DNA of 64,000 bases from Thalassoroseus pseudoceratinae (lineage in GTDB: Bacteria; Planctomycetota; Planctomycetia; Planctomycetales; Planctomycetaceae), in assembly GCF_011634775.1 (NCBI RefSeq), contig NZ_JAALXT010000006.1, forward strand, positions 492,802 through 556,801. Reading direction: 5' to 3'. Position 1 is the first letter of the stretch; each line of letters opens with the position of its first letter. Shown here in pieces: positions 55,524-64,000 of the stretch. The notes under the pieces are model-generated. The model was not told the origin of the DNA. It saw only the letters and a list, made by a program, of their open reading frames with translations, and searched no databases. Position numbers and translations under genes: made by a program.

Positions 55524-56057
55524 TCATTTCAAGTCACCCAGTGGGAAACTGAATTCCACGGGGACTTTCAGTTGAACCCCACAGGAGAACAATAGTCGCT
55601 GCCAAAACGGCAACGTCTGTTTCCAGGCTTTGAGTCCCGCTTTGACCTTGATCAATGCCGGATGTTGATCGTCACTGACTTCGGCTAGCGTACTATAGAA
55701 CCCCGGATAGTTATTATCCATCAGCATCGCTAAGGCGAAGTTCACTTTGAAGACATCTGGCGCATCCGGGCGTATGAAGATCCCTCCTGTCACGAGCAGT
55801 CGGCGATAAATATTCACTGCAGCCGAAGCGTTCCCAAGACGAAGCTGACAAACGCCCGTCGCATTGACAATCGACGGTGCCTGCGACTTCGACTTAGAAA
55901 TCAACTCCAACGCTTTCTGAGGAGAATCTTCTGCCAGCAGCCTGTCAATCTCTTTGAGTAAGTCCTCAGCGCCGAGTTTTTCGGGCGAATTTCCAAGATC
56001 GATCTCTTGTCGTGCTTGTTGCCGATTATTCTTTGTGACTTGCTTTTTATAAGACAT
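55524..56057 (-). CDS. TPR-like helical protein, unknown
   Basis: 177 residues. The middle has paired helices (LLKEIDRLLAEDSPQKALEL, GVCQLRLGNASAAVNIYRRL) like tetratricopeptide repeats. The C-terminus is PVEFSFPLGDLK. There is no signal peptide or membrane helix. The ATG at 56057 has AGGAACTG upstream; the frame is open to 56189 but the extra residues are basic and unconserved. It is convergent with the propeller gene. Confidence 0.62.
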   Translation of the reverse strand: MSYKKQVTKNNRQQARQEIDLGNSPEKLGAEDLLKEIDRLLAEDSPQKALELISKSKSQAPSIVNATGVCQLRLGNASAAVNIYRRLLVTGGIFIRPDAPDVFKVNFALAMLMDNNYPGFYSTLAEVSDDQHPALIKVKAGLKAWKQTLPFWQRLLFSCGVQLKVPVEFSFPLGDLK

Positions 56058-57002
56058 GATATCAGTTCCTATGTGTGCTGTATGAACTCTTCTGACAGAA
56101 GCAATGCGGCGCGCAATGCATGCGCAACGATTCAACGGAATCGCTTTGAGCATCACCAAGTGTGTAAGAACGATCGAAACCAAAGACATTCGATCGAGCT
56201 AACTCAGGCACGAACTAGCAAGTTGTGCCTAGACTTTGTCTACGTCAGCCAAACACAGAAGAGAACTTGCACAGAACGGCCCATCAAAGCCAACCAACTT
56301 AGCGCATGGTAGGCCTGACGATCCGGGAACCGACAAAGTGCTGTTACATCAAGTTGATAGAACGGGACCGCAACAGTTGATGTTCGAAGGTCAGGGCCGG
56401 AAGGTCGGCTCGTCTCTTGACGGAACGCATGTTGCGAGGAATTTCTTTGCGAAGAAATCGCAGCATTCGATTCGACATCTGTTATCGAGCGGTGCGACGA
56501 TGCGACCGCTGGCCGCACATGATTAGAGCTGTCACATGGATTGTCGGTGCAGGTTGTCGTCGCAACAACGCTGCAAAGAAGACAGGTGAGAGTTTGAAGA
56601 AACACCGGAGCTACATCCTTCGAGGTGAGTCACTTCAAGACATACAATCCATATCAGTTACGACGAAATCCCCATGGAAATATACTCAAACGAAATCCTC
56701 TTGAATAGATGGTTTCTTATCAATTCCTTCAGCGAAAAAGAAACTATGAACCCGTACCCACTCATTCCCCGATCATGATTCCAACGACGACCACCATAGA
56801 ACCACTGTTTGTTTGACCATAAATCCTGACAACATCGCGTTGCTTTTGCGAAACATGGCGTTGAGATCCGACGACTGAGGTTTGATAATTCTTTGTCGTT
56901 GGCGGCGATGGGTTCTTTTCGCGTTTCATTGCTTCGTCGACTCTTACGATGAGTGGACCGCACCTAATTCTTACAAAGCCTCGCCACGCGGAAAGTTACT
57001 CT
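56058..57002. other. Long stretch without a supported gene
   Basis: About 945 bases. Composition is lower in GC than the neighbours and codon bias is absent in all frames. Short ORFs on both strands (up to ~120 codons) have no domain, no good ribosome sites and many rare residues. The stretch may be a decayed insertion or a region with an unrecognised RNA. I see no repeats at its ends. Confidence 0.5.
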
Positions 57003-58010
57003 ATGCATACGTCAACCATTCCCGCTTCTGATTTGACACCCGAAATGCTGGCCACTTGGCGTGAGATCCAACGTGGAAATCCGGCGTTGAGAAACCCGTT
57101 CTTCTGTCCTGAATTCACGCAAGCGGCCGCCTTGGTTCAAGAAGAGATCCACATTGGAATCTATGTAGACAAGCCGCTTGAGATGGTCGCATTTCTACCA
57201 TTCAAGCAGGTCAAAAAAGGTAAAGCCGCAGCGATCCAATTTTCTGACTATCATGGTCTAATCGCACCAGCAAATTTTAGCATTGATGGTCAATCACTAT
57301 TACGAGCGTGGGGCTTGAACTCGTTTGATTTCCGCTATGTACCGACGGATCAACAACCGTTCCAAAGTTCGACGTTCGAGCAGAATGACTCACACGTCAT
57401 CGACTTGAAGCAGTTTACCGATAGTGGCAAAGAGAGCCGTAAACTTCGTAAACTTGCTCGTGAAGTTGGGCCGGTGCGATTTGAGTCGCACACAACAGAG
57501 CCTGCGGTCCTGCAAAAGCTAATCGAATGGAAACGCGAGCACTGCAAGCGAACCGGTTTTGAGGACCTATTACGAGACCGCTGGACTCGCGATCTTTTAG
57601 GGGTGCTTCAGCATACACAAGCGAAGGAGTTTTCAGGACAGCTATCTGCCCTCTACGCTGGCGACCGGCTAGTGGCGGCCCATTTGGGATTGCGGTCAGC
57701 AACCGTTTGGCACTGGTGGTTCCCATCCTACGATGCAGAGTTGAGCAAGTATTCGCCAGGTCTATTAATGCTGCTCAAACTCATTGAACACGCTCAGCAG
57801 GTCGGTTGCGAGGAGTTTGATTTTGGTGTCGGGGAGGAAGGTTTTAAACAGCGTTTTGCAACTGGCGTCGTGCCTGTTGGCAAGGGATCAATGAAGGGCT
57901 CGGGTTGGCAACAAAGTGTTGCTCACAAGCTCTGGCAAGCTGACCGTCGCATTTCCCAGAGTCGTTTTGGTGACCGCTACCAATCTCTCTTCCATCACGC
58001 ATCGAACTAG
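57003..58010 (+). CDS. CelD/FemAB-like GNAT acetyltransferase
   Basis: 335 residues. The N-terminal half (NPALRNPFFCPEFTQAAALV, HIGIYVDKPLEMVAFLPF) and C-terminal half (QLSALYAGDRLVAAHLGLRS, YSPGLLMLLKLIEHAQQVGC, EFDFGVGEEGFKQRFA) match the acetyltransferases linked to cellulose or capsule synthesis (CelD/BcsL). Such enzymes modify polysaccharide or lipid intermediates. GGAAAG lies upstream of the ATG at 57003; an open frame to 56949 is less likely. It is solitary, so the pathway is not known. Confidence 0.75.
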   Translation: MHTSTIPASDLTPEMLATWREIQRGNPALRNPFFCPEFTQAAALVQEEIHIGIYVDKPLEMVAFLPFKQVKKGKAAAIQFSDYHGLIAPANFSIDGQSLLRAWGLNSFDFRYVPTDQQPFQSSTFEQNDSHVIDLKQFTDSGKESRKLRKLAREVGPVRFESHTTEPAVLQKLIEWKREHCKRTGFEDLLRDRWTRDLLGVLQHTQAKEFSGQLSALYAGDRLVAAHLGLRSATVWHWWFPSYDAELSKYSPGLLMLLKLIEHAQQVGCEEFDFGVGEEGFKQRFATGVVPVGKGSMKGSGWQQSVAHKLWQADRRISQSRFGDRYQSLFHHASN

Positions 58011-58154
58011 CAGCCACAGTTCCGCATGGTCTGTATTCGTCGGACCGTTGTGGGACAACTCCGCGTGGCGTCAAGACGCTCTCGGTCGAATGTTGGGATT
58101 CACGCTAGTTATACCATTCAGACTCGTGAATGGAGTACGATGCAGACGATCGGA

Positions 58155-58961
58155 TTATTTCTTCTTGCGAAACAGCCCGGCGATTGCACGACCAGCGTTC
58201 TTGCCAGCCCGGCCGACATTGCGACCGAGTTTCTTCGTTTTCTGACCGATCTTTTGACCGGCTTTTTTTCCAGCCGTACCGACTGTTTTCGCGGCTTTGC
58301 CAATGGGTTTGGTATCGATGGTGATTTCCGCACCAAGTTTTCCACCGACCCCCAAAGCGGCTCCAAGTTCACCGCCCAACTTGAGTTTGCCGTCGTCCAT
58401 TGAGAGATTGACACCGGCTTCCGCCCCCAAGCCCGACCACGCTTCTCCAGTGGCAGCGGCTCCCGCCGGACCGATTTCCGTGCCGAGTCTTCCGGTCGCC
58501 CGTCCCCCGGTGAATGCGTTGGCGCCAAGCCCCAAACCGTTGTTACTGATACCGGCTTCGACACCCGCTTCCGAGCCGACGAATGTTTCCCCTTGGGCAT
58601 AGTTCTCGATTTCAACATTCCCAACTTGTCCGCTCTGTGAGGCCGTCGCATCGGCAAACGCTCCGGCTTGCACACCGCCGCGAGCCCCCGCAAACCAGCG
58701 TTCATCATTGCGGTCTCCGTAGGTCTTTGATTTCTGCTGCCCTTTTTGATTTCGATCGTCCGCGAAGATACCCACATCAAAGCCTGATCGTTCATCCAAT
58801 CCCGCGCTCACACTCGCCTGATGCGTGACGCCATCCTTCGTCGAAGACACACCCGTCCGCTCGCGATAGGCCGCCTCGTCAAGAATCGAAGCTTCGGCGG
58901 AACTCACCGCAAAAATACATAGCGCGCCGATAACTAATGACGTGAGCTTGGGGATTCGCAT
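58155..58961 (-). CDS. Secreted Gly/Ala-rich protein with Lys-rich tail
   Basis: 268 residues with a signal peptide (MRIPKLTSLVIGALCIFAVS). The body has repeated Gly-Ala segments (GVQAGAFADATAS, GVEAGISNNGLGLGANAF, GLGAEAGVNLSM, LGGELGAALGVGGKLGAE), each about 14-20 residues. These suggest a beta-solenoid or amyloid-like matrix. The last ~50 residues are dominated by K, G and A (TKKLGRNVGRAGKNAGRA). It stands alone between the acetyltransferase and the rhomboid genes. Function unknown; a surface or matrix protein is plausible. Confidence 0.7.
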   Translation of the reverse strand: MRIPKLTSLVIGALCIFAVSSAEASILDEAAYRERTGVSSTKDGVTHQASVSAGLDERSGFDVGIFADDRNQKGQQKSKTYGDRNDERWFAGARGGVQAGAFADATASQSGQVGNVEIENYAQGETFVGSEAGVEAGISNNGLGLGANAFTGGRATGRLGTEIGPAGAAATGEAWSGLGAEAGVNLSMDDGKLKLGGELGAALGVGGKLGAEITIDTKPIGKAAKTVGTAGKKAGQKIGQKTKKLGRNVGRAGKNAGRAIAGLFRKKK

Positions 58962-59119
58962 CGAATGAGTCCTTTATGCAGTCTTCAACAACAGAGGCTG
59001 TGTAACCCCGTATGTCGAAAGGAACTCAAATCACGACACGAACAACAGCATTTTGAAAACGGTTCTGATAGTCTGGTTAAAATGTAAAGTCTCGCCTAGG
59101 CAATTGCAGAGCTTACAAA

Positions 59120-60334
59120 TCAATTGGGTTTAGGCTGAATTGATCTCAGTAAATTGTTGGCTTCTTCATATAGGCGGACGGATTCAAAGTGGTGGTCGTC
59201 GTTGCCGGTTTCTAGGTATTGGATTCGCTTCTGAGTTGCTAGAAAGCGAAGTTCGAAAACTGTCTTCAGTCCGTCCCAGAGTCTCTGCTTACTTGCGGGG
59301 ATGCGTTCTGGGGCATTCAAGCGAGATCGGATGGTTTCGAAGATCGGCAATACGTCGTTCTTGTATTCTTCAGCCGCTTCGATTCCATTGATGGCACCCG
59401 CTTGAAGACGGTCTTCAATGGACTGAATTTCGCGATCGGCGTCTTTTTCAAACTCTCCGATCCGTTGGTATTCCGCGGGGAAGTCGATCATCGGTCCGGG
59501 GTATTGGGTAATGCCAACCGCAACAGTTCCTGCCGTCGCCAACACGATGATCAGATTACGGATCGCTCGACTCCAACGAGTGACCTGACCAACCGGCTGA
59601 CAAATAATCAAACCACCGACAATGCCAGAGAAGAATCCGCCGAGGTGTCCCGCGTTGTCAACGAGGTCTCGCAAACCAGGAGCAAACTGGAAAATGGCGA
59701 GCAATCCGATGCACTGGAACGCCAACATACGGGCTGATCGTCGCAACCGTTTCGGCCAGACTTTGCGTTGTCGCCAAGCGCACGCTAGGAACACACCGAC
59801 GATCCCGAAAATCGCTCCCGACGCTCCGACGCTTGGAACATCATCATGCCAATACACACTGGCCAAGCTTCCGCATAACCCCGTTCCCAAGTACAGCAAA
59901 GCGAAACCAACATGCCCGCAGAACCGTTCGACAAACGCCCCTACTCCGTACAAGGTGAGCATGTTCATGCCGAAATGAATGAAACCGGCGTGCAGGAACA
60001 AAGCCGACGCCAACCGCCACCACTCGCCATCCGCAGTTTTCGGAGCGTAATTCGCTCCCCAGTCGATCAGAAGCATCGCCTGCCGATGCATATTCTGCGG
60101 ATCGCGTCCCGGCCAAATGGCGTCGACACCATCTCGGACAAGGAAAATCATCATCACGAGATTGGCCAGAATCAACAACGGGATGACCCGAATCCGCGGC
60201 GTTTGCTTGAAGAGTCGCTGAACGAACTCCGCAAGCTCCCGGCGGTCGTCATGCGGTGCAGAGTCCATGGGACCAAACTGAGGGTCCTGCGTGTCCACTG
60301 ATGTTTTTGGCTGATCGTTCGAGAGATGCTCCAT
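59120..60334 (-). CDS. Rhomboid-family intramembrane serine protease
   Basis: 404 residues. An N-terminal soluble part (~45 residues) is followed by about six helices (50-265) and a C-terminal helical domain. The catalytic serine is in SVGASGAIFG (about residue 170) and the partner histidine is in AGHLGGFFSG (about 229). FLHAGFIHFGMNMLTLY (about 110-125) is the typical helix 2 region. It cleaves membrane proteins within the bilayer; the substrate is unknown. It is divergent from the transaldolase. Confidence 0.92.
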   Translation of the reverse strand: MEHLSNDQPKTSVDTQDPQFGPMDSAPHDDRRELAEFVQRLFKQTPRIRVIPLLILANLVMMIFLVRDGVDAIWPGRDPQNMHRQAMLLIDWGANYAPKTADGEWWRLASALFLHAGFIHFGMNMLTLYGVGAFVERFCGHVGFALLYLGTGLCGSLASVYWHDDVPSVGASGAIFGIVGVFLACAWRQRKVWPKRLRRSARMLAFQCIGLLAIFQFAPGLRDLVDNAGHLGGFFSGIVGGLIICQPVGQVTRWSRAIRNLIIVLATAGTVAVGITQYPGPMIDFPAEYQRIGEFEKDADREIQSIEDRLQAGAINGIEAAEEYKNDVLPIFETIRSRLNAPERIPASKQRLWDGLKTVFELRFLATQKRIQYLETGNDDHHFESVRLYEEANNLLRSIQPKPN

Positions 60335-60538
60335 GATGGAGTGATCATATCTGATCGGAATCCACTCTCAAAGCCGCGTCTCGTATCTGGCTTCCGCGGC
60401 GTCCGATCTTGTCAGGCGGCGATTCACTTTTTTCGCTAGGCCGTCGTCAAGCTGGCGAACTTGTTTGCGTCGCGTAGGCGGGTTACAACCGACGATAAGG
60501 AATTTCAAACTGACACCAACAATATGGGATGGACCGAC

Positions 60539-61597
60539 ATGACAACTCCCCTGGAATCACTTGTCGCCTGCGGAACGAAGCTCTGGCTGGATAGCGTCGA
60601 TCCGGATCTCACCGTCGAAAACAAATCGCTCGGCGCGACTGGGGCCACGTCAAACCCGGTGATTATCTCGAAACTGATTTCCACCGGGCGATTCGATGAC
60701 GACTTGCAAGCCCTCATGGCCGACGGACTGAGCAACGAAGAAGTCGCATGGCGGATGACCGATCAACTCGTTGGACGAGCACAAGAAGTGTTTCGAGATA
60801 TCCACGAACAGACCAACGGCGACGACGGCTATGTGAGTTTCGAACTCGATCCCCTCTTGGAAGCCGAAGATTGCCCAATGACAATCCCGCAACGAACGCA
60901 GCGGTATATCGAACTTGGGAAATTGTGGTCCAAAGGGCACACGAACCGGATGATCAAGGTTCCCGCCACGGAAGCGGGGCTCGGTGCGTTGGAGGAGTTG
61001 GCCGCTCACGGGGTGACATTGAACGTCACACTGATCTTCACCGAACGACAGTACCAAGCCGCTCGTGATGCGATTTGGAAAGGAGCCCAACGACGCGAAT
61101 CGCTGGACAACTTCAAATCGGTTTACAGCATTTTCGTGAGTCGCATCGACGTCTACACGCAACAACACTTTCCCCATCTCTCCCAGGAAACCCAGGGAAA
61201 AGTGGGATTGGTCAACGCCAAACGGCTCTGGAAACAGAACTCGGAATTCTGGAACACGAAGAATCTTCCCTTGCAGCAAGAGATCATTTTCGCCAGCACG
61301 GGGGTCAAAACCGAAGGCGATCCACCGGATATGTACATCTCTGCGCTCGCTGGTTCGGACATCCAAACGAATCCCCCGGAAACGAACGCAGAAATTCAGC
61401 AGATGGATGGCAAAGTCTTTGAAAAACGCGTCGATCAGATGCCGTCGGATGCCGTGCTGCAAGAAATCGACGAGAAAGTGGATTTCGCCAAAATGGAAGA
61501 CGTGTTGATGCAAGAAGGCCTCAAGAAATTCGCCGACCCTCAAAAAGGCTTGCTCGAAACGATTCAACAGAAACGCGAGGCGTTGACGTCCGAATAG
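60539..61597 (+). CDS. tal: Transaldolase
   Basis: 352-residue TIM-barrel enzyme of the pentose phosphate pathway that moves dihydroxyacetone units between sugar phosphates. Features: [10 protein letters not shown] at the N-terminus, [14 protein letters not shown], the Schiff-base lysine in [25 protein letters not shown] and the Asp/Glu-rich C-terminal part. Length and sequence fit the actinobacterial/cyanobacterial 'long' transaldolase group. The start may be 60524 or 60539; GGGATGGA lies upstream of the latter. It is divergent from the rhomboid gene. Confidence 0.9.
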   Translation: MTTPLESLVACGTKLWLDSVDPDLTVENKSLGATGATSNPVIISKLISTGRFDDDLQALMADGLSNEEVAWRMTDQLVGRAQEVFRDIHEQTNGDDGYVSFELDPLLEAEDCPMTIPQRTQRYIELGKLWSKGHTNRMIKVPATEAGLGALEELAAHGVTLNVTLIFTERQYQAARDAIWKGAQRRESLDNFKSVYSIFVSRIDVYTQQHFPHLSQETQGKVGLVNAKRLWKQNSEFWNTKNLPLQQEIIFASTGVKTEGDPPDMYISALAGSDIQTNPPETNAEIQQMDGKVFEKRVDQMPSDAVLQEIDEKVDFAKMEDVLMQEGLKKFADPQKGLLETIQQKREALTSE

Positions 61598-61739
61598 CGT
61601 GGACTCAACTGCGGGCGTTTGTGGGTTTTGTGTTCAGACGGTTACCGCGAACTTGCATCGGCTTGGCGAGTTCGTGAGGATTTGAACGGAGAGTCTTCAT
61701 GCCGTTTCGATACCGTCGATATTCCGAGGTTTCCTGAAC

Positions 61740-62654
61740 GTGTCCGTCACTTCCGCCTGTCCAACCTGTGGTAAACGCTTCCGATTTCCCGACGACTCGA
61801 AAGTCGGGAAGAAAATTCGCTGCCGGGAATGCGAGGAACCCTTCGTCGTCGAACCACTGGGCGACTCCGAAAAACCAACGGGAAAGCCAAAGCGCGCGAA
61901 AACCGCAGGCGGTCTTCCGCCACGCACGGTGGGCGTCAAACCCAAGCCGAAGAAGAAATCCCGCCCCAAAAGTGAGGAAGAATCCTCGAAGAAACGGAAG
62001 AGCCAGAAGAAAAAGAAGTCCAACTTCACTGGCAGCCCCGCGTTTATTGGTGGCATCAGCACGTTGGTGCTCGCCTTGCTGATCGGTGTGCCCTTCTTGT
62101 CTTCCGGTGATGACAAACCGATGGAACCGCCGGCTTCGTACACGAGCTTTCAACACGAGATCAACAACGCGTTCAAATGCGAGTACCCGTCGAACTGGAA
62201 AATGGAAAGCGGCGGCAAATCCGGTTCGGTCGTCTGGGCACGCATTGAGTTTGAAGACGTGAAAATTCGCATCCGCAGCAGCATGGGAGCCAGTGCAATC
62301 GGTGACATCGCCAGCAACATGGGTGGCGACATCCTCGGTGGTGCCGGAGGCGTTGAATTCGATGAATCCATGGCTCCGATTGCCAGCGTTCACGAGATGA
62401 TGCACGATCAGTACGCTCAAGATTACAGCGGTTATCAGGAGCAGCAGCCGAAGAAAATCGAAACCGGCTTCGGCGACACACGGATTTCGGAGTTCACTGC
62501 GTCCGGAAGTTGGGGTTCGACCGTCCGTGGCGTGCGGGCGTCGATGCTGGGGCGTGATTTGCAATGGACCGTGATCTGCGACTGTCCGGAGAAAGACTGG
62601 GCGGTTTGCCAACCCGTTTTCGAGCACATCGTCAAGAGCATGAGCCGTGGCTGA
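61740..62654 (+). CDS. Zinc-ribbon single-pass membrane protein
   Basis: 304 residues from a GTG start with GAGG upstream. The N-terminus is an MJ0042-type zinc ribbon (CPTCGKRFRFPDDS...CREC). A Lys-rich linker (KKRKSQKKKKSN) and one transmembrane helix (about 100-118) follow. The rest (TSFQHEINNAFKCEYPSNWK and onwards) is an extracytoplasmic domain. The domain's GASAIGDIASNMGGDILGG segment is low-complexity. Such proteins are common in planctomycetes; function unknown. Its stop overlaps the next gene by 8 nt. Confidence 0.75.
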   Translation: MSVTSACPTCGKRFRFPDDSKVGKKIRCRECEEPFVVEPLGDSEKPTGKPKRAKTAGGLPPRTVGVKPKPKKKSRPKSEEESSKKRKSQKKKKSNFTGSPAFIGGISTLVLALLIGVPFLSSGDDKPMEPPASYTSFQHEINNAFKCEYPSNWKMESGGKSGSVVWARIEFEDVKIRIRSSMGASAIGDIASNMGGDILGGAGGVEFDESMAPIASVHEMMHDQYAQDYSGYQEQQPKKIETGFGDTRISEFTASGSWGSTVRGVRASMLGRDLQWTVICDCPEKDWAVCQPVFEHIVKSMSRG

Positions 62655-63657
62655 GTCGTCCGGAAAACCGAATCGTCATCCGAAGCCGAACGCCAAACGA
62701 CGACCGACAACACTCGTCACCTGCCCGTCCTGCAACACTCGTTTTCGTTCGCCGGTGCGGTCAAAGTCGTATGACGCCGAATGCCTGAACTGCGATGAAT
62801 TGGTCACGGTTCCCGCCCGTGGTTCTCGGGAAACGCCGGAAGAACCGACTCCGCAAACGAAGCCGGAACCATCACGGCCAGGTGTGTTCGATGCCATGGC
62901 GGAAGAACGCTTCGGCGGCGAGGTCCACGTTCCCACACTGCCATTCTTGCAAGGTACGTTCTCGTTTCCGTGGTATCCGGAAATGATCTTCCGTTGGATT
63001 GGGTTGTCGTGCGGCTGTGCGATGGTTTCCGTGCTGTTTGTCGCAATGCACTGGTGTTTTTCCCGTGCGGGGGTTGGCGGGATCGGTGGTTGGTATGGAA
63101 AAGCCGGCTACGCATTGGGATTCCCAACCGGTTGGCTGTCGATCTGGACGTTCTCGTTCGCAGCCGCTTGTGGAAAGTCGATTCTGACCGAAACAGCCGC
63201 CGGGAATGATCGCGTCACCGATTGGCCGGAATCCGATTGGCGTGAGTGGGCCAGTGATCTCGTCTGGCTATTACCAGCAAATCTGACCGCGGTCGCCTTG
63301 GCATTCGGAGTTGGTCGACTCGCCGAGACGCTAAGCAACCAATCACTCTTCTGGGGAGCGGCGGGGTTGGCGCTGTTCGTGTTGTTGCCGATTTGCTTGT
63401 TATCAGTGATTGAAGCCCATACCCCATTCCTGCCGTTCTCGCCCCTCATCCTCAAAAGCCTCGGCTTCCGAACGTGGGCGTGGACGCAATTTTATTTGGC
63501 GTCGGCGGTGCTAGCAGTGATTTGGCCGGGAAGTTTGATCCTCGGCTACCAACGTGAACCCTTCTACGCCGCCGCCGTCACCGGCCCGCTAATGGCGTTG
63601 ACATTGATTATCTACTGGCGGTTGTTGGGGCGACTTGGGTGGTGTTTGGTGAACTGA
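62647..63657 (+). CDS. Zinc-ribbon multi-pass membrane protein
   Basis: 336 residues, starting at a GTG within the last codons of the upstream gene (8-nt overlap), so the two are translationally coupled. It has a zinc ribbon (CPSCNTRF...CLNC) near the start and a linker with prolines. At least six hydrophobic helices follow (FRWIGLSCGCAMVSVLFVAM to the C-terminus). It may form a membrane complex with its partner, which carries the same type of ribbon. No transport motif is recognised. Confidence 0.72.
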   Translation: MAESSGKPNRHPKPNAKRRPTTLVTCPSCNTRFRSPVRSKSYDAECLNCDELVTVPARGSRETPEEPTPQTKPEPSRPGVFDAMAEERFGGEVHVPTLPFLQGTFSFPWYPEMIFRWIGLSCGCAMVSVLFVAMHWCFSRAGVGGIGGWYGKAGYALGFPTGWLSIWTFSFAAACGKSILTETAAGNDRVTDWPESDWREWASDLVWLLPANLTAVALAFGVGRLAETLSNQSLFWGAAGLALFVLLPICLLSVIEAHTPFLPFSPLILKSLGFRTWAWTQFYLASAVLAVIWPGSLILGYQREPFYAAAVTGPLMALTLIIYWRLLGRLGWCLVN

Positions 63658-63666
63658 CGGAGTTTC

Positions 63667-63691
63667 GTAGGCTGGGACAAATCCCAGCATT
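63667..63691 (+). repeat. REP element, copy 1
   Basis: GTAGGCTGGGACAAATCCCA and following bases: stem GCTGGGA/TCCCAGC with a 4-nt loop and a GTAG flank. It is a near-identical inverted copy of the element at 63791-63815. Confidence 0.8.
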
Positions 63692-63790
63692 CTCGCTCTG
63701 TTATCTTTGAACTCAATATCGACTGAGGTGACTGACTGATCCAACAACCAGTGAACTCTGCGTCCATTCTCTCCTCAGGATTGGCACCGC

Positions 63791-63815
63791 AATGCTGGGA
63801 CTTGTCCCAGCCTAC
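63791..63815 (-). repeat. REP element, copy 2 (inverted)
   Basis: Stem GCTGGGAC/GTCCCAGC with a 2-nt loop. The reverse complement matches copy 1 with a single A/G difference, including the GTAG flank. The two copies, about 100 nt apart and facing each other, form a BIME-like pair. Confidence 0.8.
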
Positions 63816-63839
63816 AGGAACTAGCCATGCGCATACGAA

Positions 63840-63871
63840 AACAGCCCTGATCATTTCTGACCAGGGCTGTT
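63840..63871. terminator. Hairpin near the window end
   Basis: Stem ACAGCCCTG/CAGGGCTGT with one mismatch then TCA/TGA and a 4-nt loop. It is followed by TCGTTT on plus and TTTTCGT on minus. It could end transcription of the zinc-ribbon pair or of a gene beyond the window. Confidence 0.55.
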
Positions 63872-64000
63872 CGTTTATAAACAAGGTTGATAGTTGCGTG
63901 TGAGAATCTGAGTGGACTAATTGCGTTTTGTGGGTGGTGTTCCCACGTGTGAGTTTGCACTCACTGAGGTTATGAGCTGGTATAGTGAGTCGTTCCAACG

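Larger units (their letters stand above)
63658..64000. other. Terminal spacer with REP pair and hairpin
   Basis: Contains the two inverted REP elements and the terminator-like hairpin listed separately. A minus-strand open frame (63612-63998) crosses them and is not credible. No gene is supported to the end of the window. Confidence 0.5.

Noticed and set aside
56417..56704. 95-codon ORF in the gene-free stretch
   Set aside because: No ribosome site, random composition, no similarity I can recognise.
63612..63998. 128-codon minus-strand ORF at the window end
   Set aside because: Runs through two REP palindromes and a terminator-like hairpin.

Overview
The window looks like a chromosomal segment from a member of the Planctomycetota. 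The evidence is the gene content: two formylglycine-type sulfatases, a DUF1559-type pilin-like N-terminus, a secreted FG-GAP protein with a planctomycete-style N-terminal 'EERLVLSG' tag, a double-length tandem UvrA, MJ0042-type zinc ribbons on membrane proteins, a sialate O-acetylesterase, and the rpoD-dnaG pair with a long non-conserved sigma-70 insert. The DNA is moderately GC-rich. Coding is dense and split over both strands, with many ATG, GTG or TTG starts preceded by GGAG-like sites. No rRNA, CRISPR array or complete prophage is visible; there is one tRNA (Leu, anticodon TAG).

Layout. 1-10.5 kb is a largely minus-strand housekeeping block: obg GTPase (cut by the window edge), csrA, a divergent msrB, a secreted sulfatase with a zinc alcohol dehydrogenase, dihydroorotase, a coiled-coil/zinc-ribbon protein, rpoD and dnaG. 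10.5-13.7 kb is an accessory island of small same-strand ORFs. Most are followed by a hairpin terminator. They include a two-helix K+-channel-like protein translationally coupled to a small membrane partner, a possible BRO/DinD-type C-terminal domain, a small winged-helix-like protein, and a transposase-like C-terminal tail with a second diverged copy of its end. 13.7-19.3 kb carries an M1 aminopeptidase with a HEAT-like tail, a double amidohydrolase and tRNA-Leu. 19.5-25.9 kb has an AspT/YidE-type transporter, a methyltransferase, a CsgG-like lipoprotein, a small conserved protein, a XerC-type recombinase and a UDP-glucuronate decarboxylase.

26-38 kb holds a sialate O-acetylesterase, a Tyr/Gly/Asn-rich secreted protein, an MFS transporter, the 2315-residue tandem UvrA and deoC coupled to an unknown gene. 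38-42.8 kb has an M3 oligopeptidase, a second, leaderless sulfatase and a lipoprotein. 42.8-44 kb is a REP/RAYT locus: composite palindromes, a pilin-like gene fragment ending in a palindrome, and a REP-associated tyrosine transposase. 44-54 kb encodes envelope proteins (an outer-membrane barrel, a 897-residue secreted protein, a six-repeat FG-GAP protein), a CPA2 antiporter, a highly charged disordered protein and an adenosine kinase-like PfkB protein. 54-64 kb holds a PQQ-type propeller, a TPR-like protein, a long stretch with no gene, a CelD/FemAB-like acetyltransferase, a Gly-rich secreted protein, a rhomboid protease, transaldolase, two overlapping zinc-ribbon membrane proteins and a pair of inverted REP elements.

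Functionally the window combines core information processing (sigma factor, primase, UvrA, Obg, CsrA), carbohydrate and sulfated-polymer breakdown (sulfatases, sialate esterase, UXS), nucleoside/pentose metabolism (dihydroorotase, DeoC, adenosine kinase, transaldolase) and cell-surface proteins. The most unusual material is the 10.5-13.7 kb island, the REP/RAYT locus, the amidohydrolase whose second half lacks its metal motif, and the UvrA with a locally different base composition and a C-terminal extension.
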